DNA of 64,000 bases, from the NCBI GenBank assembly GCA_035497735.1, contig DATJCX010000066.1:39533-103532 (forward strand), given 5' to 3'. The notes below the pieces were generated by a model. It saw only the letters and a program-made list of their open reading frames with translations, had not been told where the DNA came from and searched no databases. Source of the stretch: Brumimicrobium sp035497735 (GTDB lineage: Bacteria > Bacteroidota > Bacteroidia > Flavobacteriales_D > Crocinitomicaceae). The translations under genes were made by a program, and so were the position numbers. Shown here piece after piece: positions 18,233 to 27,437 of the stretch. Within the stretch, counting starts at the first letter, position 1. Each line of letters opens with the position of its first letter.

Positions 18233-20119
18233 CTACTGAAGTGTCAAAGCACCATCCTTTTCTGTGATGATGTCTTCATCTAACAGCCAATTAATGAGAT
18301 TGTTGATGAAGTATTTATCTGTATCGTTGATTGCAGCGTGAATCTCATCTAAACGAAGTGGCTTTTCTGCAATTAACTGAATGATAATTTCTTGAACTTC
18401 TTTAGCGGTATAGTTCGATTTGCTTTCAGCTAGACAAATATCACATTTACCACATTTCTCGCCCGCTTGACCAAAATATTGCAGCAATAAAATAGAGCGA
18501 CAGATAGGTTTTTGAATAAAGTCTATCATACTGTCTAATTTGCTATGTGCTACTTCCTTACGGGTCTTGTACACACTTGTGTCAATGTACATGTAATCGT
18601 CTGGTAGTCTTTCGTGTAAGAGCGTAACCAAAGGGTCATTTGTTTGCCAATTAATATCGATTAACCCTTGCTTTTCGATGTATTCTAATTCCTTTTTAAC
18701 TTCAAATTTACTTTTGCGAATTGTTTGTGCAATTTTACCTTCATCTATTTCTCTAAATTCTGTAAAAATTCCGGTGTAACTTCTTGAAAGAACAGAAATT
18801 AATGGATCATATTTTTCATTTCTAATTTGAAATTCATATAAGGTCTTATTGCTTACAGCGAATTTCATTCTAGTAGGAGAGAAGGCAGCGTCGGTGAATA
18901 GGAGCGTCCCATTCAATTCTAAAATCTTTAGTGCATTATAGGTAGAAATGATATCTAGATTGTACTTTTTAGCCAATTCTGCAATCTTCACTGGGTAACT
19001 TTCGTTTTCACCAGATCCTATGGCAATGTTTAAGTGATTACATAAAGCACGATAAACCAACCTGATAAAGTCCATAGGAGGAAACTGTAAAGCCATCATT
19101 TGCTTCATTCGTGCGATATCTACATCGTTGTAAAAAGCCATGTTTCTCGATGCTTTTCCATCTCTTCCTGAACGTCCTGCTTCCTGAAAGTACGCTTCTA
19201 TGTTATTGGGAATTTCATAATGCAATACAAAACGAACATCGGGTTTGTCTATTCCCATACCAAAAGCGTTTGTTGCTATCATGATACGGATTTTATCATT
19301 CATCCAAAGGTCCAACTTACTCTTTCTTTCTTCACCGTCTAGTCCACCGTGGTAAACTCCAGCAGAAAACTTATGAGCCAATAATAAGCGTGCAATCTCC
19401 TTGGTTTCCTTTCTTGTTTGACAGTAAATAATCCCTGTCATTCCTTGAAAACGTTCACATGCTTTTAGAATTGCATTTCTTTTGTTTTCTATATTATATA
19501 TCTCATAAGAAATGTTTTCTCTAGCAAAATTTCCTTCAAAATAGTTTGGACTCCTCAGTTGTAAGAATTCTATAATATCCTGTTTTACCGTTTCAGTGGC
19601 TGTTGCAGTAACGGCTATCATGGGAACATCTGGATGAATCTCACGTAGTTTATGAATTTCCAAATAAGGCGGTCTAAAGTCATGCCCCCATTGAGAAATA
19701 CAGTGTGCCTCATCAATAGCAATTAGTCCAACTTGCATTTGTTTAAAGCGGGCGATAAAAATATCTGTCTTTAAACGTTCAGGTGAAACGTAGAGGAAAT
19801 CTAAGCTTCCAAACTTAGCATTGTCGAGCATTATGTCTATTTCTCTTCTCGACATTCCAGAGGTGATGGCCGCAGCTCTTATACCTCTTGATTTTAGGTT
19901 TTTAACCTGATCTTGCATCAGAGCAATTAAGGGAGAAATAACAATACAAATCCCTTCTCGAACCATTCCTGGAACCTGAAAACAAATAGACTTTCCTCCC
20001 CCAGTGGGCAACAAAGCAAAAGTGTCAAAACCGTCTATTACGTTTTGAACGATATCTCCTTGTTGGTCTCTGAAACTATCAAAACCCCAATATTTTTTTA
20101 AAACTTCGAGTGCCGTCAA
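18233..20119 (-). CDS. recQ: ATP-dependent DNA helicase RecQ (without HRDC domain)
   Basis: 628 residues. Motif 0 FDSFRDQQ (about 14-21), Walker A LLPTGGGKS (about 35-43), DEAH box IAIDEAHCISQWGHDFRP (about 134-151), motif VI QEAGRSGRDG, and a zinc-binding RQC region (QYFGQAGEKCGKCDIC, Cys about 551-566). The C-terminus after the zinc domain is only a short winged-helix-like stretch; no HRDC domain is seen, which shortens it from the usual 700 or so in Bacteroidetes. It unwinds 3'-5' and works in recombination and fork repair. It converges on lon, whose terminator separates them. Confidence 0.9.
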   Translation of the reverse strand: MTALEVLKKYWGFDSFRDQQGDIVQNVIDGFDTFALLPTGGGKSICFQVPGMVREGICIVISPLIALMQDQVKNLKSRGIRAAAITSGMSRREIDIMLDNAKFGSLDFLYVSPERLKTDIFIARFKQMQVGLIAIDEAHCISQWGHDFRPPYLEIHKLREIHPDVPMIAVTATATETVKQDIIEFLQLRSPNYFEGNFARENISYEIYNIENKRNAILKACERFQGMTGIIYCQTRKETKEIARLLLAHKFSAGVYHGGLDGEERKSKLDLWMNDKIRIMIATNAFGMGIDKPDVRFVLHYEIPNNIEAYFQEAGRSGRDGKASRNMAFYNDVDIARMKQMMALQFPPMDFIRLVYRALCNHLNIAIGSGENESYPVKIAELAKKYNLDIISTYNALKILELNGTLLFTDAAFSPTRMKFAVSNKTLYEFQIRNEKYDPLISVLSRSYTGIFTEFREIDEGKIAQTIRKSKFEVKKELEYIEKQGLIDINWQTNDPLVTLLHERLPDDYMYIDTSVYKTRKEVAHSKLDSMIDFIQKPICRSILLLQYFGQAGEKCGKCDICLAESKSNYTAKEVQEIIIQLIAEKPLRLDEIHAAINDTDKYFINNLINWLLDEDIITEKDGALTLQ

Positions 20120-20234
20120 TGATTAAAGTGTATTTTAAGTGCGAATTTAGTTAAAAATAGTACTTTTTATTTGATGAAAGGTGTTTATTTCATCTAATAA
20201 TTCCTTATTTTTACGAATTCAAGAAAATTAAGAT

Positions 20235-21308
20235 ATGGAAGAGACAAAGTTTTTGATTAACAAAACGAGCGTAGAGGAAAGTAGATTAAAAAAAATTAAT
20301 TGGAATGACATTAAGTTTGGACGAGTGTTCACTGACCACATGTTGGTTATGGACTTTGTTGATGGAGAATGGCAAACGCCAGAGTTAGTGCCTTTTGGTA
20401 ATATTACACATCACCCAGCTTTATTAGCAATACATTATGGACAGGCTATATTCGAAGGAATGAAAGCCTATAAAATGGATAACGGTACACCTGTTATTTT
20501 TAGACCTGATATGAACGCTAAGCGTTTTAGATTATCAGCACAACGTTTAGGAATGGCAGATATTCCAGAAGAATTATTTGAATTTTGTGTGGAAGAATTT
20601 GTGAGTTTAGAAAGAGGATGGGTTCCAGAAGGAGCAGGAAGTTCACTTTACTTACGACCATTTATGTATGCCACTGATGCTTACATTGGAATTAAGGCTT
20701 CAGAAACGTATCGTTTCATGATTATTGCCAGTCCAGCAGTATCAGGTGGTGTTTATTATAACGCACCTTTAAAAGTTAAAATAGAAGAAACATATACAAG
20801 AGCAGCTCAAGGTGGAGTAGGTGCAGCAAAAGCAGCAGGAAACTATGCAGCAGCACTTTACCCAGAAGCATTAGCTAAGAAAGAAGGTTACCAGCAATTG
20901 ATTTGGACGGATGCAAATACGCATGAATTCATTGAAGAGGCTGGAACGATGAATATTCTTTTTGTAAAAGATGGTAAGGTTATCACACCTGCAGAGAGCG
21001 ACACGATACTTCACGGAATTACAAAGCGAAGTGTTGTTGAAGTAGCTAAAGATTTAGGTTACACAGTTGAAGAAAGAAAAATTACCGTTAAAGAAATAGT
21101 GGAAGGACTAAAAGATGGTTCTGTTGTTGAAGCATTCGGTGCAGGTACAGCAGCTACGATTGCGCCAATTCAAACAATTGGATTTAGAGGAGAAAATCAT
21201 GAGTTGACTGATGATAACCGTGTGATTTCTAAACGAATTGCAAAAGAAATGGAAGATATTCGATTTGGAAAAATTGAAGATCGTTTTGGATGGTTGAGAA
21301 AGGTTTAA
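20235..21308 (+). CDS. ilvE: Branched-chain amino acid aminotransferase
   Basis: 357 residues of the fold-type IV PLP family. Signatures include FGRVFTDHMLVMDF (about 28-41), HYGQAIFEGMKAYK (67-80), LYLRPFMYATD (about 136-146), the PLP-lysine region GVGAAKAAGNYAA (about 194-206), and EEAGTMNILFV with the family EAGT (about 234-244). It interconverts Leu, Ile and Val with their 2-oxo acids using glutamate. The length and motifs fit the longer IlvE group (BCAT II type). A weak -7 box TATTTTTA lies at 20206-20213. It is a single gene with a strong terminator. Confidence 0.93.
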   Translation: MEETKFLINKTSVEESRLKKINWNDIKFGRVFTDHMLVMDFVDGEWQTPELVPFGNITHHPALLAIHYGQAIFEGMKAYKMDNGTPVIFRPDMNAKRFRLSAQRLGMADIPEELFEFCVEEFVSLERGWVPEGAGSSLYLRPFMYATDAYIGIKASETYRFMIIASPAVSGGVYYNAPLKVKIEETYTRAAQGGVGAAKAAGNYAAALYPEALAKKEGYQQLIWTDANTHEFIEEAGTMNILFVKDGKVITPAESDTILHGITKRSVVEVAKDLGYTVEERKITVKEIVEGLKDGSVVEAFGAGTAATIAPIQTIGFRGENHELTDDNRVISKRIAKEMEDIRFGKIEDRFGWLRKV

Positions 21309-21332
21309 TCCTTAAACGATATAGGTATTTAT

Positions 21333-21361
21333 AAAAACGACTCAGCAATGAGTCGTTTTTT
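21333..21361 (+). terminator. Hairpin terminator after ilvE
   Basis: AAAAACGACTCA (21334-21345) pairs with TGAGTCGTTTTT (21349-21360) over a 3-base loop (GCA), with a trailing T run. A 12-bp stem. Confidence 0.85.
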
Positions 21362-21413
21362 GTTAGAAGCATGTTTATTTCCGAAATTATTTAATAGTCA
21401 TTCAAATTTTTGC

Positions 21414-21421
21414 TACTTTTG
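21414..21421 (+). promoter_or_regulatory. Candidate -7 box for tatA
   Basis: TACTTTTG matches TAnnTTTG and ends 4 bases before ATG 21426, so transcription should begin at the start codon or within a base or two (leaderless). It also argues against a start further upstream at 21348. Confidence 0.45.
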
Positions 21422-21425
21422 CTTT

Positions 21426-21890
21426 ATGATTTTATTCCTAAATAGTATAGGCGCCGCGGAGATTGTAATAATCTTTCTATTTATTCTGATATTCTTCGGA
21501 GCAGATAGTATTCCTGGCTTTGCACGTACCTTTGGTAAAGGAATTCGCCAAATTAAGAATGCTTCTCAAGACATTCAAGACGAAATCATGAAAACAACCT
21601 CCGACATGAAGCGTGAACTAGGCGCAAATCGTGCCCTAGAAGATGTTAAAAAGGCAATCGAAAAACCAATGACAGATTTTAAAGAAAATTTAGAATCAAC
21701 TGGTCATAAAATCAACAATACGCTTCAGGAAAAAGTGCAAGTTCCAACGCAAAAGAAATCGCAGCAAAATACGGGCGATAAAAGTGTTAAAGCGTCACAA
21801 ACCTCTAGTCAATCTACCGATGGTAAAGTGTTTGAAGCGCCTAAGAGCCCTCAGCCTTCTAAGCCATTAGATCAGATGGATTTAGACTAG
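21426..21890 (+). CDS. tatA: Twin-arginine translocase subunit TatA/TatE
   Basis: 154 residues from ATG 21426; the in-frame start at 21348 lies in the ilvE terminator and is rejected. One N-terminal membrane helix (IGAAEIVIIFLFILIFFG, about 7-24) is followed by the FG hinge, ADSIPGFARTFGKG and an amphipathic helix, as in TatA. A long, charged and Gln/Ser/Lys-rich tail (about 80-154) of low complexity follows and is longer than usual. TatA multimers form the pore of the Tat system for folded proteins in the inner membrane. tatC is not in this window. TatB is the alternative, but the family is normally represented by TatA-type proteins in this phylum. Confidence 0.85.
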   Translation: MILFLNSIGAAEIVIIFLFILIFFGADSIPGFARTFGKGIRQIKNASQDIQDEIMKTTSDMKRELGANRALEDVKKAIEKPMTDFKENLESTGHKINNTLQEKVQVPTQKKSQQNTGDKSVKASQTSSQSTDGKVFEAPKSPQPSKPLDQMDLD

Positions 21891-22040
21891 AATACATCAT
21901 TTTTAACCTTTATTTTCTCTAAGATTTAACCACTGTATAGCAATACATTCGTCTATACTTTCCCCTTCTTCAATTTATATTAAATGTTTACCGTTTGTAA
22001 CAAAACCATGTTTTGATAGCTACTGATTTAAATAATTAAT

Positions 22041-22048
22041 TATATTTG
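22041..22048 (+). promoter_or_regulatory. Candidate -7 box for the secreted esterase
   Basis: TATATTTG is an exact TAnnTTTG match 23 bases before the ATG; a TTTG at 22012-22015 is a possible -33 element, although the 25-base gap is wide. Confidence 0.45.
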
Positions 22049-22070
22049 ATACAAACTAAAATCATTATTT

Positions 22071-23285
22071 ATGAAAAAACATCTATTTTTATTTGGACTT
22101 ACACTTGGTCTATTCAGCATTAATGCAAATGCACAAGACTGTACAGGAGGAAGATATGCAGAACCAATCTTCACAAGCGTTGAAAAACAGTTGGATATTA
22201 AATATGGTAATAACTTAAAACAAGATGGTGCTACACCTCAAGATTTGTTTTTAGATATTTATATGCCAGCAGGGGACGTAGATACAGAGAGGCCTTTGAT
22301 TTTATTAGCACATGGTGGTTCTTTTATTGGTGGAGCTAAAGAAGATTTAGCTGCACAATGTGAGGCTTTTGCTAAGTTAGGATATGTTGCAGTATCTATG
22401 CAGTACAGATTGTTAGCAATTGATGCTTCTGTGTTTGTTGATATTCCAGGTTCTTTTAAGAGAGAAGTTGTACGTTCAATCCATGATATGAAGGCAGCTG
22501 TGCGTTTCTTTAGAAAATCTGCTGAAAATGGAAATCCTTACGGAATTAATCCTGACATTATTATTGTTGGAGGTTTTTCCGCTGGAGCAATTTTAGCGAA
22601 TCACGCAACTTACATTCAACGTGATGACCAAATTCCTGCTGATTTAGCAGCTTATTACCAAGCGCAAGGTGGAGTAGAAGGAAATTCTGGAAACCCTGGT
22701 TACAACAGTACACCTCAAATGGTGTTAAGCTGGTGTGGTGCTATCTTAGATACAAACATGATGGAAACTGGAATGCAACCATTCTTTGGAATGCATACAT
22801 TAGGTGACCAAGTGGTTCCTAATCTAGAAGGTGAACCAAATATTGGACTGCCTGTTCCTGTAACCTTACAAGGTGATTCTTTGATGTACCAAAGAGCACT
22901 TAACGTTGGAATAACTTCTTTTTACAAAAGTTACCCAGGTAGTGAGCACTGTCAATTCCCAGCAGAATCAAGTCAATATGTGGTTGACTTTGTTCACGAA
23001 CAAGTATGTGTTCAAAATCTATCTTTAGAGAATACGAAACAGATTTTATTTTCTGTTTATCCAAACCCAGCACAAGAATCTTTCTTTGTTGATGTACCTG
23101 CTAATGAGTGGGAGTGGAATGTTTCAATCGTAAATATGTTAGGACAAACAATTCATTCAGATGCAATGAGTTCAAGTGTTAACCGTATTGAAATCAACTC
23201 TTCTACATTCGATTCAGGTGTTTACATGGTTAGATTAACTTCTAAGGATGGAAAAGAATCAGTTAAGAAAATAATCATCCAATAA
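22071..23285 (+). CDS. Secreted alpha/beta hydrolase (carboxylesterase-like) with T9SS type A sorting domain
   Basis: 404 residues. A Sec signal peptide (1-21, ending ANAQ) is followed by an alpha/beta hydrolase domain with the oxyanion HGGSFIGG (about 80-87), the nucleophile elbow GGFSAGA (about 167-173, Ser) and a C-terminal catalytic-type His near GSEHCQF. After about residue 320 a type A C-terminal domain begins with FSVYPNPAQESFFVDV and ends GVYMVRLTSKDGKESVKKIIIQ, the signal recognised by T9SS. The enzyme should therefore be exported across the outer membrane. Its substrate (an ester or polysaccharide acetyl group) is unknown. Confidence 0.88.
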   Translation: MKKHLFLFGLTLGLFSINANAQDCTGGRYAEPIFTSVEKQLDIKYGNNLKQDGATPQDLFLDIYMPAGDVDTERPLILLAHGGSFIGGAKEDLAAQCEAFAKLGYVAVSMQYRLLAIDASVFVDIPGSFKREVVRSIHDMKAAVRFFRKSAENGNPYGINPDIIIVGGFSAGAILANHATYIQRDDQIPADLAAYYQAQGGVEGNSGNPGYNSTPQMVLSWCGAILDTNMMETGMQPFFGMHTLGDQVVPNLEGEPNIGLPVPVTLQGDSLMYQRALNVGITSFYKSYPGSEHCQFPAESSQYVVDFVHEQVCVQNLSLENTKQILFSVYPNPAQESFFVDVPANEWEWNVSIVNMLGQTIHSDAMSSSVNRIEINSSTFDSGVYMVRLTSKDGKESVKKIIIQ

Positions 23286-23309
23286 TCAAGGATTATTAAA
23301 GTATTTGAG

Positions 23310-23340
23310 AAGTCCTGGCCAATTTGGTCAGGACTTTTTT
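23310..23340 (+). terminator. Hairpin terminator after the secreted esterase
   Basis: AAGTCCTGgCCAA pairs with TTGGtCAGGACTT over the interval 23310-23336, followed by Ts. Confidence 0.85.
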
Positions 23341-23356
23341 ATTAAAAAGAACAATT

Positions 23357-23391
23357 TTTTGATTTCATTTGATTGGATTGAAGTATCTTTC
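23357..23391 (+). promoter_or_regulatory. Candidate promoter for the M16A peptidase
   Basis: A -33-like TTTTG (23357-23361) and a -7-like TATCTTTC (23384-23391) are 22 bases apart. The ATG at 23411 follows 19 bases later. An in-frame start at 23369 would lie inside this promoter. Confidence 0.45.
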
Positions 23392-23410
23392 CTCAAAAAA
23401 AAAGTTTATT

Positions 23411-26377
23411 ATGAATAAAATAGCGTTTAGCATTGTCTCTTTACTTATGATAACTGTGTTTTTTCAGATAACAGCATGTTCAACTGATAAGACACTAGAA
23501 AAAAGAAATTTAAAGAGTTATGAATGGAAAACCAAAGAGTCAAATGGCTATAGCTATAGATATGTTGAGAATGACCCTTCTCAATCTCGTTTTTATACCT
23601 TGGAAAATGGTTTGACTGTTATCTTAAGCCCTTCAGAAAAAAGCCCACGTATTCAAACTTTTATCGCTGTGAAAGCAGGAAGTAAAACCGACCCAGCAAC
23701 TCATACTGGATTGGCGCATTACCTAGAGCATTTATTGTTTAAAGGAACAGATAAGTACGGTTCTTTGGACTGGGGGAAGGAAAAACCTTTGCTAGATGAA
23801 ATAGGTGCTTTATATGAAGAATATAACTCAGAAACGGATGAAGCAATAAGAGCGGATATTTATAAAAAAATAGACCAACTCTCTGGTGAAGCTGCTAAGT
23901 ACGCCATCGCAAATGAGTATGATAAGATGATGGCCGGAATGGGAGGTGAGGGAACCAATGCTTGGACTTCTGTAGAAGAAACTGTTTATATTGAAGACAT
24001 TCCTAATAACGTTATCAATAAGTTTTTAACCTTACAAGCTGAACGATTCAGAAATCCTGTTTTCCGTTTATTTCACACTGAATTAGAAGCTGTTTATGAA
24101 GAAAAGAACATCAGTCTTGATAGAGATGACGACAAAGTTTATGAAGCTGTTTTTGCCGAATTATTCCCGAATCACAATTACGGAAAGCAAACAACAATCG
24201 GAACAATTGATCACTTAAAGAATCCTTCATTAGTGGAGATTCGAAAGTACTTTGAAACTTACTATGTGCCGAACAATATGGGAATCGTTATGGCTGGAGA
24301 TTTTAATCCAGATGAAGTTATTAAAAGTATAGATGAAGCATTTGGTTACATGGAAAGCAAACCTGTTCCTGAATATAACTTCAAAGAAGAAGCGCCAATC
24401 AGTAAGCCAATTATTAAGGAAGTGTACGGACCGGAAGAGGAAAGTATTATGTTGGGATATAGATTCCCAGGAGCTGCTTCAAATGATGCGCAAATGTTGG
24501 CATTAATCGGTGAAGTTTTAACCAATGGTTCAACAGGATTGATTGATTTGAACTTGGTGACCAAACAAAAACTACTAGATGCTTATGCTTTTCCTTATGT
24601 GATGAAAGATTATGGAACGCTTTTATTAAGTGGCCAACCTACGGATGAGCAGTCATTGGAGGAAGTGAAGGTATTGTTATTAGGGGAAATTAATAACTTG
24701 AAATCAGGAAACTTCTCAGATGAAATAATTACTTCTATAATTAATAATGCGAGAAAAGAAATACTACAAGTCAATGAAGATTATGCTAGTAGAGCGTATG
24801 AATTGGTAGATAACTTTGTTTTAGGAACTGACTGGAAAGAGAAATTGACTTTTGTCGATTGGCTAGCAGATATTAAAAAGCAAGACATTGTTGATTTTGC
24901 GAATAAATATTTTGGAGAAAACTATGTTGCAATTTATAAGAAGCAAGGAGAAGCTGATGTTATCTCTAAGGTTGAGAAACCAACAATTACGCCTGTAAAT
25001 GTTAACAGAGAGGCACAGTCAGACTTCTTGAAAATGATTAACGAATTACCAGAAAGTGAAATTTCACCTAAATGGTTGAATTTTGATAAGGATATCCAAA
25101 GAAGTGAAGCAGGAAAGTATAAAGTTCTTTCTGTGGAAAATAAACACAATGAATTATTCGATTTAGACTTTTATGTTCCAACAGGTAAGTGGGATAATAA
25201 ATGGTTAAGTCTAGCGGTTGGATACTTGGAGTTTATAGGAACGAAAGACAAAACAGCTGAGCAATTTAGCAAGGACTTCTATCGTTTGGCAACAGATTAT
25301 AAGATTCGAACAAATGATGAAGAAACGATTATTTCCATGAATGGACTACAAGATAATTTTGAAGAATCTGTCTTGTTAATCGATGATTTATTGAGAAACT
25401 GTGTAGCAGATGATGAAGCATTGACGGCTTATTTAGGTCGTGTAAAGAAGTCGAGAGAAAATAGAAAAGAAAATAAACATCTTATCTCTTTTGGACTACA
25501 AAACTATGCGATGTATGGAGCTAGCAACCCTTTTAACAACACATTTACTGATGAAGAACTTGCAGCAATAACAGCTGAAGACTTAGTAAACATCATTCAT
25601 GATTTAGCAAACTATAATCATCAGATTCTTTATTATGGACAATTGAATGGGAAAGAAATTGCTAAAGTGTTAGAAAAAGTTCATGTTGCTCCTACAACCT
25701 TCGCGAAACTTCCTGTAAAGCAAAGCTATATTAAGGAAAGTCAAAACTCAAATGTTGTATTGACAGCTTATTATGACATGGTTCAATCGGAGGTTTTTTG
25801 GTTGAGAAACAGCGATGAATTTTCACCTGAAAAGACAGCTACAATAGCTTTGTTTAATCAATACTTTGGAGGAGGGATGGACGCTATTGTTTTTCAAACG
25901 ATTAGAGAGTCAATGGCTTTGGCGTATTCTTCTTATGCTTACTATAGAGAACCTAAGTTTAAGGATGATCGCTATTCCTTTGTTGCCTATGTTGGAACGC
26001 AAAATGATAAGTTTAAAGATGCAACAGCCGCGATGAATGAGTTGCTAACTAATTTACCAAATTCTGAAGTTGCCGTTAATAACGCTAAAGTGAGTTTATT
26101 AAAGAAATTAGCCACTGAAAGAACGATTGGTTTAGACATTATTTACTTCTACATAGATTCGAAAAACAAAGGATATGACAAGGATCCGAGAAAAATCGTT
26201 TATGAAGAACTAGATAAGTTAGATTACCAAGCCTTGAATTCATTCTATAAAAATGAAATCGGTGGTAAGCATTATACTTACACAATCGTTGCTGGTAAAG
26301 GAAAACTAAAGCAAACAGATTTAACAACTTTAGGAACAATCAAACATTTAGAATTAGAAGATATCTTCGGATACTAA
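23411..26377 (+). CDS. M16 family zinc metallopeptidase (insulysin/pitrilysin-like), lipoprotein
   Basis: 988 residues from ATG 23411. The signal peptide has a lipobox ending ITAC (Cys about residue 22), so this is a lipid-anchored periplasmic or outer-membrane protein. The inverted zinc motif HxxEH is seen in GLAHYLEHLLFKG (about 104-116), with a downstream acidic ligand in ELEAVYEEKN. The length matches the M16A group (four alpha/beta domains in one chain, about 950-1000 residues), and the second half has the R/Y-type motif FQTIRESMALAYSSYAYYR. These enzymes form a closed chamber and cleave peptides, perhaps signal peptides or dietary peptides. The start choice follows from the promoter and signal peptide. 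Confidence 0.9.
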   Translation: MNKIAFSIVSLLMITVFFQITACSTDKTLEKRNLKSYEWKTKESNGYSYRYVENDPSQSRFYTLENGLTVILSPSEKSPRIQTFIAVKAGSKTDPATHTGLAHYLEHLLFKGTDKYGSLDWGKEKPLLDEIGALYEEYNSETDEAIRADIYKKIDQLSGEAAKYAIANEYDKMMAGMGGEGTNAWTSVEETVYIEDIPNNVINKFLTLQAERFRNPVFRLFHTELEAVYEEKNISLDRDDDKVYEAVFAELFPNHNYGKQTTIGTIDHLKNPSLVEIRKYFETYYVPNNMGIVMAGDFNPDEVIKSIDEAFGYMESKPVPEYNFKEEAPISKPIIKEVYGPEEESIMLGYRFPGAASNDAQMLALIGEVLTNGSTGLIDLNLVTKQKLLDAYAFPYVMKDYGTLLLSGQPTDEQSLEEVKVLLLGEINNLKSGNFSDEIITSIINNARKEILQVNEDYASRAYELVDNFVLGTDWKEKLTFVDWLADIKKQDIVDFANKYFGENYVAIYKKQGEADVISKVEKPTITPVNVNREAQSDFLKMINELPESEISPKWLNFDKDIQRSEAGKYKVLSVENKHNELFDLDFYVPTGKWDNKWLSLAVGYLEFIGTKDKTAEQFSKDFYRLATDYKIRTNDEETIISMNGLQDNFEESVLLIDDLLRNCVADDEALTAYLGRVKKSRENRKENKHLISFGLQNYAMYGASNPFNNTFTDEELAAITAEDLVNIIHDLANYNHQILYYGQLNGKEIAKVLEKVHVAPTTFAKLPVKQSYIKESQNSNVVLTAYYDMVQSEVFWLRNSDEFSPEKTATIALFNQYFGGGMDAIVFQTIRESMALAYSSYAYYREPKFKDDRYSFVAYVGTQNDKFKDATAAMNELLTNLPNSEVAVNNAKVSLLKKLATERTIGLDIIYFYIDSKNKGYDKDPRKIVYEELDKLDYQALNSFYKNEIGGKHYTYTIVAGKGKLKQTDLTTLGTIKHLELEDIFGY

Positions 26378-26402
26378 GTAATAGATTTACATTTATAAAT
26401 AG

Positions 26403-26432
26403 AAAGGATGGACTGTTAGTTCATCCTTTTTT
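26403..26432 (+). terminator. Hairpin terminator after the M16A peptidase
   Basis: AAAGGATG (26403-26410) pairs with CATCCTTT (26422-26429), followed by Ts. Confidence 0.8.
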
Positions 26433-26461
26433 ATTTGTTGTTAAAAAGTTTGTAACATAGA

Positions 26462-26493
26462 TTTTGTTTGATTAAAATATTTGCTTACCTTTG
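26462..26493 (+). promoter_or_regulatory. Promoter of the XRE/S24 regulator (-33 TTTTG, -7 TACCTTTG)
   Basis: TTTTG at 26462-26466 and TACCTTTG at 26486-26493 are about 20 bases apart, the consensus spacing for Bacteroidetes sigma-A-like promoters. The start codon is 27 bases after the -7 box. It is the best-formed promoter I see in this window. Confidence 0.6.
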
Positions 26494-26520
26494 ATTAGTA
26501 TTTAAACAAAACATTGAGGC

Positions 26521-27327
26521 ATGGACATTTATCTTTCAACAAATTTGAAGTTACTTAGGAAAAATCTAAAGATGTCCCAAGAGGACGTTGCACAAGAATT
26601 AGGTTTTACTCGTTCCACCTATTCAGGATATGAGAATGGAGTAGCTGAACCAGGCATTGAAAATTTGCTTAAAATATGTAAGTTCTATAAAATTTCTCTT
26701 GATGATATCGTTAAGAAAAATTTGGAAGAAATTTCAACTCATGAATGGGAGGCAATCAGCAAAGGGATTTTTACAGATATGAAAGGGCAGAAGCTGAGGA
26801 TTCTAACCTCTGTTGTTTCTGAAACAAATGAAGATGTCATTGAAATGATTCCGCAAAAAGCGAGTGCTGGTTACACTATGGGATATGCCGACCCTGATTA
26901 TATTCGTGTATTGCCAACCTTTCAGTTGCCATTTTTAAAGAAAGATAGGAAGTACCGCTCATTTCCTATCCAGGGAGACAGTATGCCTCCAGTTTCGGCC
27001 GGTTCTCATGTTGTAGCGGAATATGTGCAGAATTGGGAATCGATGAGGAATAACTACCCTTATATCATTATTACTAAAGATGAAGGAATCGTATTTAAAG
27101 TAGTGAATAGGATAGAAGGTAGGGAAGATGTTGTTCAACTTTCTTCTACAAACCCATTGTATGAACCATATCTAGTTAACATCAATGATATAATTGAGAT
27201 ATGGAAATTCGTCAATTACATTTCGCATGATTTACCAGAAGTAAGTATTTCAAATGATGACTTAATCAAATCTGTAAAAGGAATTCAAAAACAAGTCAAT
27301 GAAATCAAATCTTTTATGATGAAGTAA
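26521..27327 (+). CDS. XRE-family transcriptional regulator with C-terminal S24/LexA-like peptidase domain
   Basis: 268 residues. A helix-turn-helix of the Cro/CI type spans residues 5-62 (LRKNLKMSQEDVAQELGFTR and YSGYENGVAEP). The C-terminal S24 domain has a putative cleavage site in QKASAGYTMGY (Ala-Gly, about 118-119), the nucleophile in FPIQGDSMPP (Ser about 156) and a Lys in GIVFKVVNRI (about 195). The Ala-Gly, Ser and Lys spacings are close to those of LexA. The protein may therefore be a repressor removed by self-cleavage after DNA damage or another signal. Such genes are common on Bacteroidetes chromosomes outside prophages, and no phage genes are nearby. Target genes are unknown. Confidence 0.82.
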   Translation: MDIYLSTNLKLLRKNLKMSQEDVAQELGFTRSTYSGYENGVAEPGIENLLKICKFYKISLDDIVKKNLEEISTHEWEAISKGIFTDMKGQKLRILTSVVSETNEDVIEMIPQKASAGYTMGYADPDYIRVLPTFQLPFLKKDRKYRSFPIQGDSMPPVSAGSHVVAEYVQNWESMRNNYPYIIITKDEGIVFKVVNRIEGREDVVQLSSTNPLYEPYLVNINDIIEIWKFVNYISHDLPEVSISNDDLIKSVKGIQKQVNEIKSFMMK

Positions 27328-27346
27328 TTATATAATTAACGATTGA

Positions 27347-27384
27347 TCCGCATCAGGCGGAGACGATTGTCCTCCTGAGGCGGA
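27347..27384. repeat. Pair of GC-rich 15-bp imperfect palindromes
   Basis: TCCGCATCAGGCGGA (27347-27361) and TCCTCCTGAGGCGGA (27370-27384) are two related imperfect palindromes 8 bases apart. They are GC-rich in an AT-rich gap between convergent genes. They look like members of a short dispersed repeat, but I cannot test copy number here. Confidence 0.45.
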
Positions 27385-27437
27385 AAGATGCTGAATACTT
27401 TTGGTAGGAGGATTAATTATTATAAATTTACCAAGCA

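Noticed and set aside
21348..21425. Extended start for tatA
   Set aside because: The sequence is in the ilvE terminator and promoter region; TatA begins at 21426.
26462..27384. Prophage or mobile element around the XRE/S24 regulator and the twin palindromes
   Set aside because: No integrase, structural phage gene, transposase or attachment repeat is seen; the neighbours are ordinary chromosomal genes.
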